The position numbers were made by a program, and so were the translations under genes. A DNA stretch of 64,000 nucleotides from Malachius bipustulatus (lineage: Eukaryota > Arthropoda > Insecta > Coleoptera > Melyridae), in assembly GCA_910589415.1 (NCBI GenBank), contig OU342631.1:8432001-8496000 (forward strand), given 5' to 3'. A model generated the notes under the pieces. It was not told the origin of the DNA, made no database searches, and saw nothing but the letters and a program-made list of their open reading frames with translations. Positions within the stretch are counted from its first letter, which is position 1. The number at the start of each line of letters is the position of its first letter. This document shows, piece by piece, positions 45,741-56,745 of the stretch.

Positions 45741-45933
45741 AAAGACTCATTAAGCCATATCAGAGTACATGTTTGACGTCCTCAAGGAAGTCAGGAACGG
45801 TTTTACCACCACACTCATTGTGTCAAAGTTTTAACAGGTGTCATTTTACAGAGCTGCAAACTTATTTTTTAAATACACTGGTCATTCATCTTATCATCTT
45901 CACAAAAGGTACTCTTCATTTATTTCAGGTTAT

Positions 45934-46060
45934 CCTGTTGTTTAGTCTTCCAAAACACCCCTCACATGCCCATTCCACTTTTTCCACTCGCGTCTCTCAC
46001 AACAGTCACAGTGTTGCTGCATTAAATCAGGTCTTTGGTCAGGGTAGGTTTTTTTTAAAT
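45934..46060. mobile_element. Left-end fragment of the CTGTTGTTTAGTC element
   Basis: Matches the first ~100 bp of 42697-43314 and its internal aggtctttggtcagggtagg hairpin arm. The right end is missing. Confidence 0.6.
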
Positions 46061-46074
46061 TTTAGAGTTACCTT

Positions 46075-47050
46075 TAGCCTTTAGGCAATGCGAACAAGTA
46101 GAACTAGAAACCTCGTTTTTCGTTGTTAGAACATCCTCTAACGCAGCCAAAACTTAAAATTGAAAATTTTTAGGAAATTCGCGAACTTAACAAATCATGA
46201 CATAATCTGACTTTTGAAGTTGAATTTACTTGCTGATAGTCTGTGAATTAAAAATTCCTAACTTTTTGTGAGAATGAGATTGTCAACCCTAAAAAGTGTC
46301 AGTGTCGGTAATACAGGTGCCCTGCACAGTTCATCTTATCTTTGGCTCTCAGAGTGGCCGGACGCTTGTCGTGGATGTCTGAACTGTCACAGGAGCAGAC
46401 ACGGACTTTCTGACAAAAAAAGCGGCATACCAAATGTTATATTCTTTTATGCAAAGGGGGACATTCTGAGATGACCAGGATCTTTTCATTAGTTATTTTG
46501 CTTCTGATCTCTCCATTTACGTTAACTTGTCAATGAAACTTTATAATGTGCAGCTGCAGGCCCGTTATCATTGCCAAGCAGTCCGTGTAGCGAGGGTCAT
46601 GTCATGTGCTTTCAAACCGGTAGCGGTAGCTTCGCATTGTAGTTTTTTTAGCCTGCTTTTGTTGTCAAAATTGTCATTTTCATGTCCGCTCCGCTACATG
46701 CCAAAATTGTCACTTGTCAAATGATTATTGATGAACCGCCATGGGAGTCATGGGAATTGGGATGGGACTTTTCTTCTTAATGCAATGGATGGGACGGATT
46801 TATTAGACTTTTATTAGGCAAGCTACAAGGTGGGAAACTGGGAAATGCCGCTGCCGCCATTGACGCCAATGCCAATCCGCCAATCTTTACTTTTTGTTTG
46901 TTTATGCTATGCTATGCTTATGAGTTATGCTTAATAATTTGGTAGATAATTCTTAATTCAATTCGCGATCTCGAGTAACTAACACATCGCAAGTGTTTTG
47001 ATATTCATCGATTTATATTTTTGATTATTATAATTTGGCGATAAATTAAC
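46075..47050 (+). other. 5' flank of zinc-finger copy 4
   Basis: Paralogous to 14755-15699. No independent gene. Confidence 0.6.
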
Positions 47051-47203
47051 ATGAGTGCAGAAGAAGTAAACTGGTGCCCTCCGCGACGACAAGATAAAAA
47101 TTGCGGAACTGAAACAGGAGCAGATGGTAATAAATGTGATTTTCTCCTACCATCAGAGATAAAGTGTGAAAATGAACAAACGGATTCGACGCCGACGAAA
47201 TAA
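47051..47203 (+). pseudogene. Zinc-finger family copy 4, truncated after 50 codons
   Basis: Promoter and leader are kept (MSAEEVNWCPPRRQDK, then CDFLLPSEIKCENEQ), but homology stops at about 47196, replaced by unrelated repeat sequence (gtggcccaaaaaagatagtt). A TAA follows at 47201. No zinc finger remains, and the rest of the gene is not found before copy 5 at 51523. It is a dead fragment left by insertion or deletion. Confidence 0.9.
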
Positions 47204-47540
47204 GAATAAAAAACAGAGTGGCCCAAAAAAGATAGTTCGTTTTGAATGTGTTCAAGGTACCGCAGGTGGCGCCCTCTAAATTTTACAATAAAAATGATTG
47301 CAGTTTTTAATTTTTCACCCCACAAAAGCCCCTTCAGCCGAATATTGTGAAAATATACCAATTATTAAAAAAGTTATTTAAGAAAAACGGAAACCAAATT
47401 GAACTTTTGACACCCTGTATCTCCGAAATCATCCACTTTTGGACAGAGATAAGTTGGGTTAGATCGGCTTATTTAGGCCTCAGGAATTTGTGGTAGCTTT
47501 TTTTCCGCACCTTTCAGAGACACCCTGTATATTCCAGTTT
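47204..47540. repeat. Interspersed repeat with CACCCTGTAT motifs
   Basis: Starts at the break of zinc-finger copy 4. cacCCTGTAT occurs at about 47411 and 47522, bracketing ctccgaaatcatcc. Similar paired motifs lie at 55608-55727 and 63703-63824. Insect repeat of unknown class. Confidence 0.5.
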
Positions 47541-47802
47541 AGTTAAAAAAATTAAACTTTATACTTCAAAGATCTATAATACTATTAGTGCATGGAGTGT
47601 GATTTTTTTATACACCTTGTTCAGCTACTATCTGGCAAAGCCACAATGATCCAAACTTCATAGTCGCTACCTGAGAATTGGGCACATGCGCACAGAAACT
47701 TTCAGCTTTTATAAAATGACGAAGGTCTGGCAGTCGCGGGCTTTAGCTCTAGTATACGTTAAAGTACTAGTTAAACCTTTTTTAAAATCATTATTTGGAA
47801 GT

Positions 47803-48071
47803 TTAAAAAAAAAAGAGGGAGCATCGGTCTTAACTGTGTAGGTAACACATAGTCGCTCCACTCTGGTAATTTGGCTTTGAGCACGAACTCTTTAGCCACG
47901 CACACACTTTAAATTATATATTTTTGCCTTTAAAACGTTCGACCGCTTGTTTTACTTTTCACAGACATTCGAAAATGAATCTGAAAAGTAAAGCGGGCCG
48001 AGGTGAGTTTGGAACCCGCGATCTATGGCTTCGTGAGCCAGCGGAGAACCACTTGGCCACGCAAGTCACTG
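47803..48071 (-). mobile_element. SINE family I, minus strand, with target duplication
   Basis: Flanked by ttatttggaagt (47791-47802 and 48072-48083). On the minus strand: tRNA-like head with B box GGGTTCCAAACTC, body, then the gagcgactatgtgttaccta tail and an A-rich end. Confidence 0.85.
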
Positions 48072-48083
48072 TTATTTGGAAGT

Positions 48084-49477
48084 GTATTTCTATAGATTTT
48101 TGAATTTATTATGACTACAATAATTATTATTAAGAGTCATTTCTAAGCACCCAGTCTGGACTGCTTTCGTTTTAAATCGTTGGGAAATGGGTGAAATCTC
48201 ATGATGAGTTTTCACATGAGCGATGTTAGAGAATACGTTTACATGGAACTTTTCTTCAAGGAACCGCTCATTTAGAGAGACTCCCTAGAGGGTGCACATA
48301 GCACTCGTAAAAATGAAAAACCTATTATCGTCCCATGTGTTCAGGTGATCACCTTTCTTATCAACATATATAAAGTTGATATCCATAAATCATAAATCCA
48401 TAAACATCATTCACCGGGGATCGACGCTTCACGTCGGTCCATACCGTTTTACTTGTCTCGAAACTTACATTTTTAAATTAGATTTTAATTTTTAACGCTT
48501 TAAGTCAATAGCGCCACCCTTCCACTCGGGAAGGGCTTAAAATTTTTTTTTAATGACCTATGTATATTTGTGATTGTTCTTTATTGGAAGTATTTTCGAA
48601 GATTTTTGATCCTATGACCACGTGTTCTTACATTTTTACATCTAGCCTAGGCCTATAAGTTTTTAACATGAATTGTAGACCTTTTATGTGTGGACCGCGA
48701 CTTTTGTAAACTGACAATTGTCCTGAAGATGGATTAACGCCCGAAACCGGTCGACAAGATATTCCTATTTTTGAAAGAAAAAAAATATATTAGTACTCAT
48801 TGACCTACTGATTGTTGTTGTTTTATAATAAGTTCATATTTCATCTCATGTTTTCGGGTTTTTTATTCAGCTTATATATTATATTATGTGATACCACTGA
48901 TACCTAAGTCGAAGAGTTTTGGACATATTTTGCAGCTGTAAAGCAGGAAAATGTTACTGTAAACATTCCGCTGCTCAGAAACTGATTTATTGACCATGAT
49001 TTAGAACCCTTCACCTGAAACACAGCTCGAAAAAAATTATAGCAGTAGTTATTGTTTTATTAGTATTACTTAAAACGTCATCTTAAATTAATTAATTTTT
49101 TTTTACTTTAATTTACTATCTAAAAAAAGATTCAGGAGTAATAAATGCGTATGTAATCAAGCATATAAGGTACTCGTCTACAACAAACCCTTCCAGATTT
49201 TTTTTTATCCCGGAACGACCTCAAGTTTTGCAATGAGAAATACATTAAAATGAATAGCGGGCACGCAGGACTTGCCGCATGAAAGTGTCAAATTTGCCTA
49301 CTAGGTGGCGCCACGATAGTTACTTATTTATTATGTAAAATTTAACTAGGTTATAGTCTGGGAAGCAGCGGCATTTTGAATCTCATCATTCATTCAAGCT
49401 GATTCTATCTCCCTTTTGTTGTTTTGATATCGTAAGTGAGGACAACGGCACGCTACCGTCATAGAGAAAAATTATAC
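48084..49477. other. Intergenic, with a possible retroelement tail
   Basis: No gene. Around 48720-48780, cctgaagatggattaacgcc, then cgaaaccggtcgac, has the shape of the GATG...CGAAACG motif found near the ends of some Penelope-like elements; this is only a resemblance. Confidence 0.3.
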
Positions 49478-50200
49478 AGGGTGTTGATTTTCAAAGCGGG
49501 CCATAGGGGATTAGCATTGCGAAAGTGGTTTTTGAGGATTCCTGCTCGCCGTTTAAACTGACAGAAATGGTTTTGGTATCAAAATGAAGCTAAAATTATT
49601 GTGCATAACGCTTGACATCAGAAATTAATTTAATTTCACGTTGTTTTCTAAAATTCTTCAGTAAAATTTCAAGTGTAATTGTTAATGTTCAATCACAAAA
49701 TAGCATGCCTTGCCTAAACAATAATGACGTTTCTACGTTTTGACAATCCAATAATAAAACATTGGTCTATTAAAAAAATTCACGGCAAATAAATCGCGAA
49801 CCCTCCTGTAACTGGCTACACTGTAGTAGGTTTTCACCATAAAGACTCTTTCTTGGTTTGTATAACCCATTTTTAAATAGAACCAGACTTTATTATTGCC
49901 TACTGACTTATAAAGTTTTATTATTGGATTGTCGAAACGTATAGAAACGTCATTATTGTTTAGGCAAGGCATGCTATTTTGTGATTAAACATTAACAATT
50001 ACTTGAATTTTTACTGAAGAATTTTAGAAAACAACGTGAAATTAAATTAATTTCTGATGTCAAGCGTTATGCGCAATAATTTTAGCTTCATTTTGATACC
50101 AAAACCACTTCTGTCAGTTTAAACGGCGAGCAGGAATCCTCAAAAACCACTTTCGCAATGCTAATCCCCTATGGCCCGCTTTGAAAATCAACACCCTGTA
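49478..50200. mobile_element. Foldback element with ACAGGGTGTTGATTTTCAAA ends
   Basis: Two ~280 bp inverted arms (49478-49757 and 49921-50200) around a 160 bp centre, almost free of mismatches. Flanked by TA on both sides. No transposase. Confidence 0.85.
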
Positions 50201-50202
50201 TG

Positions 50203-50676
50203 GCTACCCGCGTTTGAAGTATTGCCTTGAAAGCAAAGGTTACCTACTCTACCACCCACGCAAGATGCAAAAAATTACTTTTTTGTTTTTGACATTTCCA
50301 CAAGGCTGATTTTTGTCTCAAATAGTTTGGTTTATAAAAGAACAAAAAAAATATTAGATGGCGTATTACGAACATTGAAACTGAAGGGGGACTTTCTGAG
50401 ATGACCAGGATCTTTTCATTAGTTATTTTGCTTCTGATCTCCCCATATAGGTACGTTAACTTGTCAATGAAATTTTATAATGCGCAACTGCGGGCCCGTT
50501 ATTATTGCCAATGCCAAGCAGTCCGTGTAGTGAGAGTCTAGTCTCTGGTCAGCGTCAGCAGGTGCAAAACGGAAGCTTTTGGTTTTCTTATAGCCTGCCA
50601 TTGTTGTAAAAATTGTCATTTTCTTGTCCGTTCCGCTACATGCCACATTAATTGTCACTTGTCAAATGATTATTTC
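50203..50676. other. Partial third copy of the zinc-finger 5' flank
   Basis: 50388-50660 (gggggactttctgagatgac ... gtcacttgtcaaatgatta) matches 15144-15430 and 46459-46725. It is separated from copy 5 by the SINE below. Confidence 0.6.
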
Positions 50677-50688
50677 AAAGTCATGCCG

Positions 50689-51282
50689 GAGCCTGGCGTG
50701 GCCTCGCGGTTAAGTAAGTAGCGAGAACCATTGAAATAAGAAGAAAAAGGAAGGAGCATGTGTGGATTCGACGTTGAACGGGATGGTTTACCAATATGGC
50801 GGCTGCTTCAGTTTTTAAAGCTGATTAAACGCCAATAACTTCACTAACCTATATTATATTATATAACTATAAAATATTGCATCACACTTTAACGTTTTAC
50901 AACAAAATATACTACAATTAAACACAAAAAAAACCCAAGAGTGAAACACAGGACACGTCAGAGGTCAGAACCATGAATGAATATGAGTCATCTCTGGTTG
51001 AGCAATGTGGCTGAGTTGGTTCCCTAGGATAACACGTGAAATCGATCATATGCTCCTTCCTTTTTCTTCTTTATTCAATGAGCGAGAACTGCTTGATCGT
51101 TGGATTCGTCGGACTGAGTTCGATTCTCGGTGAAGGCTCTGGGTGTCTGTGTTGTTTCTACTATTTTTATTTGGCATACTTGAGGCTGGGTGTATGAGCA
51201 AGAGGCTCCAAACCCATATTACCGGTGTGGAGCGACTTTGTCTTACCTACATAGGGAAGACCGATGCTCCCCCTTAAAAAAA
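50689..51282 (+). mobile_element. SINE family II with a nested MITE
   Basis: Flanked by aaagtcatgccg (50677-50688, 51283-51294). Head gagcctggcgtggcctcgcg; after the nested MITE, agcgagaactgcttgatcgt and tgagttcgattctcgg (B-box-like); 3' tail ggtgtggagcgactttgtct and a poly-A end. Confidence 0.8.
50729..51080. mobile_element. MITE with 9 bp duplication (Mutator-like)
   Basis: 352 bp with ~28 bp inverted ends (cattgaaataagaagaaaaa / cattgaataaagaagaaaaa, both followed by ggaaggagcat). The duplication agcgagaac (50720-50728, 51081-51089) is 9 bp, typical of Mutator-like elements. It sits inside the SINE. Confidence 0.85.
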
Positions 51283-51522
51283 AAAGTCATGCCGCCATTG
51301 CCGGATTGCCGTTAATTCTTGTTTATTTTTTATTTTATTCTATCACTATCCTTAAATAAAAGTTAATATTGATTATTCTATTATTTCTATTCTATTCTGT
51401 GGTACCTATTAATCCTATTATCCTTAATTCGGGATCGCGAGTAACTATCATATCGCAAGTGTTTTGATATTAATAAATTTATATTTTTGATCATTATAAT
51501 TTGACGATAAATTAACAACAAC

Positions 51523-52985
51523 ATGAGTGCAGAAGAAGTAAACTGCCCTCCGCGACGACAAGATAAAAATTGCGGAACTAAAACAGGAGCAGATGGTAAT
51601 AAATGTGATTTTCTCCTACCATCAGAGATGAAGTGTGAAAATGAACAAACGGATCCGACGCCGACCTGCCACAAGCTTACCAATTTTGACAATTGCTATG
51701 AAGAAACTTCCTCACCTGTCCCCATCAAAAGGGAACCAGAAGACGAAGACTCCAAACAGGACCTTCAGCTTCAAGCGGAAAATGTTTTTCTGAAAGAAGA
51801 AATCGACATCGAAGAGCACAAGCCTGGATGGGAGCGAATCAAGAGGACAAGTGGGGCTGGACTGTTTGCTGATGGAATTGGGCAACAAAATCAAAATGAC
51901 TCTGTCGAAGAAGGTAACGGTAACTCTTCCAGGAGTAAAAGTGAAGAACAAGTCGTAAAGTATAATTGTGCGCATTGTCCATACAAGACGAACGAGAGAC
52001 GTTATTTCAGCAAACATTATAGTCGTGTACACAAACAATGTACGAAAACGTATCGATGTGATGAATGTTCTTATACAACCAGATTTAAATGTTATTTAAA
52101 CCGACATCATAAAATGAAACATTCAAAAGAAGATAAAGTGTATAAATGTGAGGAATGTTCTTTTGAAACGAGATATAAATGTCATTTAACCGGACATTAC
52201 AAAATAAAACACTCTAAAGATGCAGAAGTGTATAAATGCGATCAATGTTCATATGAAACAAAAAGAAAATGTCATTTGACTCAACATTACAAAATAAAAC
52301 ACTCTAAAGAATGGACAGTGTATAAATGTGATCAATGTTCATATCGAACAAAATATAAACAATATTTGACTGAACATTATAAATGCCAACACTCTGAAGA
52401 TGCAGAAGTGTATAAATGTGATCAATGTTTATATGGAACAAAATATAAATTCGCTTTAAAGAAACATTATAAAATAAAACATTCAAATGATGCAGAACTG
52501 CACAAATGTAAGGAATGTGCTTATGAAACAAGAGATAGAGGTAGTTTTATCAACCATTGTAAAATTAAACATTCAACAGAAGGTACTGTGTACAAATGTG
52601 ATGAATGTTCTTACAAAACAAGAAATAAAAGCAATCTCACTCAACATCACAGATTTAAACATACAAAAGAAGGTGAAGTGTTCAAGTGTGAGGAGTGTTC
52701 ATATGAAACCAGAAATAAAGGCAATTTGACCCAACATCATAGAAATAGACATGCGCAAGAAGGTGAATTGTACAAGTGTGATCAATGCTCATTTAAAACA
52801 AAACATAAGAGTTGTTTGCTCGAACATTTCAAATGTAAACATTTCAAAGAAACAGAAGTGTATAAATGTCAGGAGTGTTCTTATGAAACGAAATATAAAC
52901 GCAATTTTACCAGCCATTATAAACTTAAACATTCCAAAGAAGGGACTGTGTATAAATGTGATCAATGTTCATATGGAACAAGATA
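51523..52985 (+). CDS. C2H2 zinc-finger protein, family copy 5, 5' part (split by BEL element)
   Basis: 487 codons plus 2 nt before the insertion. Same leader (MSAEEVN, IKREPEDEDSKQD, LKEEIDIEEH), then eleven complete C-x2-C-x12-H-x4-H fingers and the first half of a twelfth (YKCDQCSYGTRY). Removing the retroelement and one copy of the agata duplication joins it in frame to 62801-62873. The pre-insertion protein would be about 511 residues, the longest of the family. Fingers 1-2 match copy 2; fingers 8-12 and the 3' flank match copies 1 and 3, so it looks chimeric. As it stands, translation runs 16 codons into the LTR and stops at 53034, possibly giving an eleven-finger protein. Confidence 0.9.
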
Positions 52986-53389
52986 TGTTTGGGGTTCTTA
53001 TCACAGGCGCAATTATATTTTTACGACTGTCTAAGACGCCGGCGGTAGGGTACAGAAAACAGCTTTAGTTCCTGTAATTCCCAATAAACGCGGATTAATG
53101 ACTAGTGGCGGTGTAGCGATAAATGCGGGTAAAAGAATTATATATTGATAAGGATAAGAAGTAATTAGGAAAAACAAGCGGGTACTTACAATTGGATGAC
53201 AACAGCGAGCGTGCGAATATAGCGGAGCGCGGAGCGATATTTTTGCGTGCGACCGTCTCGAAGTCTTAATCTTCACTCTTCACCTGTAGGTTCTTCCTTC
53301 AGGGGTGCGGGGCGAGTATCGATGCGTCGTAGTGCACTCTGCCGTCCGGACCACAGGCGGGTGTAGGAACGGGAAATGAGGACGGAACA
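52986..53389 (-). repeat. 3' LTR of the BEL element
   Basis: 404 bp. On the element's strand the purine-rich ttggtgggcggtaa lies just upstream (about 53392-53407), a polypurine-tract candidate. Confidence 0.95.
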
Positions 53390-53594
53390 TTACCGCCCAC
53401 CAAAATTACAATGTAATTTTCCGAAAAAAAGTGAAGCGAATTTGCGAATTTGAAAAAAGACTATTAAAATAAAGATTTACTTTGCAGCACTTGCGTAGCG
53501 AATAATAAGCGAAGAATGCGAATTAAATGTGAATTTCCTAAAACTTACAGCAGTTGCGATATTTACAAATTATAAATTGATAAGAGACTGCTCA

Positions 53595-55088
53595 TTACTG
53601 ACAGGGTAATGGGCAGAGCTTGACTAAGGGTCTTCGTAGAACCTTGTCGGCGAGTTTATGTTTCTGCGGAAGTAGATCAGGATGCTTGGCTTCCATAGAC
53701 AAAGGGGAATGAACCAAACGACCACCTGCTCGAAATATCCTGTCAGCATCAATGAAAGGCGATAATTTCTGTAAATATTTTGGGCACAACTGTCCCTTGC
53801 GTATCTGAGCAGTTTCAGATTTGAAATATGAGGACTGAACGTCCTTGACCATGACCATTAAGGCTTGGTGTAAATCAGCATCAGTTAAAATGAGTGACTT
53901 TCGATCGTGTCCTCGAGCGTTCTGGACAAATCGAAACCAATATGCCAGGATGCGTTGTATTTTTAGTAGCGAAGAATGTTGAAGAAGTAAATGATCTACA
54001 ATAGAAGTACTTACTTCAGCGAGTAAAGAAACGACCTTGCCCTCAGGCAGAGAGTCAGCGGAGATAGCGGAAACGAGAAGATCGTCAGGCCACATGGATG
54101 GCGGTTCTTTAAGCCAAGGAGGCCCCGCCCACCAAAGGGAACATGACAACAACAGCTCTTGCGAAAGACCTCGAGAAGCGGGATCAGCGGGATTGTCAGC
54201 TGACCTGACATGGCGCCAAGAGGCGTCGCAGAATGCGTGCAGTTGACACTCGACGAAAGATTGCGGTTTAAGACACCGATTTATCTTTACGTGAGACAGC
54301 TGCGATAAAGAGACCTTATAGTTCTGCCATTGAGAACATATTTCAGCCGGCGGTAATTCATCCCAGCCCAATGCCAAAGACCATAGGCGCTGGATGAGAT
54401 GTTTAGCGAAGAATGTTAAAGGTGACAGAAACCCCAGAGGATCATAGATACGGGCAACTTCCGATAAAATAGATCTCTTGGAGCACTGTGTGTGGACGGC
54501 GTTGACATGAAAGGTGAAAACGTCCGGATTGGACTGCCACTGGAGGCCAAGAATTTTAAAAATCATTTCTGCGTCTGGATCAAAATTAGACGAACTGGTC
54601 TGACGATGATCCTCAGGAATACCATCCAACACAGCTGCGTGATTAGACGCCCACTTACGGAGCTCAAAGCCACCTGAACTCAATAACTGGACAATCTCGT
54701 CCCTAAGTTTTATGGCGGAAGCGATGTCATCGGCACCCAATGCCAAATCGTCCACGTAAAGACTATTATTAATGGCACGAGAGGCTAGCGGGAATTGATT
54801 TTGACCTTCTTTTGCTAATTGTAGCAAACAGCGAATCGCCAAGTAAGGACTACTTGACACCCCATAGGTGACGGTATTCAAGGAATAAGTCTCGACGGGG
54901 TCCTGCGGCGAAAATCTCCAGCGAATCATTTGAAATACGCGATGAGGCGGAGAGACAAAAATTTGTCTATACATTTGGCGGATGTCGCATGTAAAAACAT
55001 AGTTGTACAAGCGAAAGCGTAAGAGTATAACTGAAATATCTGATTGAAGCTTGCTTCCAGTGAGCAAACATGCGTTCAATGAAGTTCC
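53595..55088 (-). pseudogene. BEL pol, second part: reverse transcriptase with RNase H and integrase deleted
   Basis: 498 codons. Continues the reverse transcriptase after the nested transposon: GTSLNACLLTGSKLQSDIS, the FTCDIRQMYRQI block, YGVSSSPYLA, and catalytic LYVDD near 54750. The connection region follows (ILGLQW, SEVARIYDPLGFLSPL, thumb-like). Then FCDAS is fused directly to WRHVRSADNPADPASRG: the middle of RNase H is missing, about 170 residues by comparison with the family layout, without loss of frame. It ends soon after the start of the integrase N-terminal region (AGGRLVHSPL), so the integrase zinc-binding and catalytic parts are gone. The frame is otherwise open. At the transposon junction the two halves are one base out of register. 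Confidence 0.85.
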
Positions 55089-55093
55089 GTTTC
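55089..55093. repeat. Target-site duplication of the DUF4806 transposon (left)
   Basis: gtttc, repeated at 59252-59256. Confidence 0.8.
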
Positions 55094-55094
55094 C

Positions 55095-55440
55095 CACACA
55101 GCACAGCAATATTTCAGAAATATTGCAGAAATATTGCACTGCAATATTTGAAATATTTCCGCAACATTGCACAACATCTCTGCAACGTTGCAGCAAGATT
55201 GCAGCAACGTCTAAATGTCCAAAACTTGCAATATTTCAATGAAATATTGCAGCAAGATTTCAATGAAATATTGCAGCAAGATTTCAATGCAATATTGCAG
55301 CAAGATTTCAATGCAATATTGCTGCAATATTTCATTGAAATCTTGCTGCAATATTTCATTGAAATATTGCAAGTTTTGGACATTTAGACGTTGCTGCAAT
55401 CTTGCTGCAACGTTGCAGATGTTGTGCAATGTTTTGGAAA
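55095..55440. repeat. Left terminal palindrome array of the DUF4806 transposon
   Basis: Dense repeats of aatattgcagcaagatttca and its complement. Arms tctaaatgtccaaaacttgc / gcaagttttggacatttaga pair across 55209-55390. Confidence 0.85.
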
Positions 55441-56745
55441 TATTTTCGAAATTTCTGCTTTATCTTTTGCATTTCAAAAGGACTAATAATGCACCACTAG
55501 TAATGTTAAGTGATTTAGTAAATGAATAGCCTATTAAATTTTATTAAAATATCCAGAGCGGTATTACAGATATTATGCAAAAATTATTTATTTTTAAAAA
55601 CTTTAACACCCTGTATCTCAAAAGTTAAGACTTTTAGGACATACGTCCTTATGAAGTTTTCTTCTTAAAATGGACCAAAAAATCACCCCCTTAAATATTG
55701 ACATTCAATTACAAAACACCCTGTATACACAAGAAAATAGTACGATTTTAGCTCTTGATGTGTTTGCCCCCTCCGCTAATGCATCAGGAACGAAATCACG
55801 GCGAAAATCTATCACTTTTTTCCCTTATATAATAAATAACTATAATTTACATCCTCAATTATCAATTAATAATAATCAATAATCTAGAGTAAAGTAATTC
55901 TATAACTTTAAACTAATTGGTTTGAAATTGAGTAGGTTTATAATTATTATGAGGTAGATTAAATTTCATGTATCTTTTTTGTTATAATTTTTAATTATAA
56001 CATTAATTAGTTACAATACTTTTTTGTAATGATAAAACATGATTTTGATGGTAAATAAACTGTAGATAGAGATATATAAATAAATAAAATATATCCGATT
56101 CCAGATATTTTCAAATTCAGAGTTGGAAATTTTGAATTATGTTGGTATACCTCTTCGAATACTGAGTTTTGTAACTACCTATGACAAGCTAAATTTTTAA
56201 AGAAAATGTATATTTATAACCAAATTTGACGTCGATTGTATAATATTTTAACTACGTACGCTACACTGCCAAAATAGTAAAGTAATATTTGGTTTGAGTA
56301 TAATAAACTTCAGACATTGCTCAGAATCCATGCCTGCGCACTCGGTACTAGAAGTTGTTCCAAGCAGTGAAATAAATTAAAATTTATTTTCTTGTATATA
56401 AAAGAGTAAAAAAAGCATAGCATTAGATTCGCGATTATGGCCATTATTCACTTGATGATGACTTCATAATCGCTCATATAATAAGATACAATTTTTGTAA
56501 AATAGAAAAATTATTCCTAATGGCATATGAGCACAATGGAAGTATTTGAACTTTTTTTAGCTCAAATCGGCCCTCCATGCAGAGCTTACAACTTTAAGAA
56601 AAAATATCACAACTAACTTGAATTTGAAAACGTCTTGAATGGGATACCTATATTATTATTATTATAAAAAGACAACTATTCAAAATTTAAATAGCCAGGT
56701 AACTAAATTATTATTTATTAATTAAATTATGAAGTAAATTATTCA
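55441..56745. other. Non-coding left interior of the DUF4806 transposon
   Basis: AT-rich with no long frame. Paired caCCCTGTAT motifs at 55608-55727, as near 47411-47530 and 63703-63824, may be an older insertion. A weak hairpin lies at 56430-56480. Confidence 0.45.

Noticed and set aside
48720..48780. Penelope-like element terminus
   Set aside because: Only a short motif resemblance with no reverse transcriptase nearby; kept as a low-confidence note.
51146..52038. Minus-strand frames opposite the zinc-finger genes (also near 11852, 15889, 41146)
   Set aside because: Antisense shadows of the low-complexity finger and leader coding DNA; no domain.
55095..55440. CRISPR-like regular repeats
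   Set aside because: The words are palindromic and contiguous with no unique spacers, and the genome is eukaryotic. They are transposon ends.
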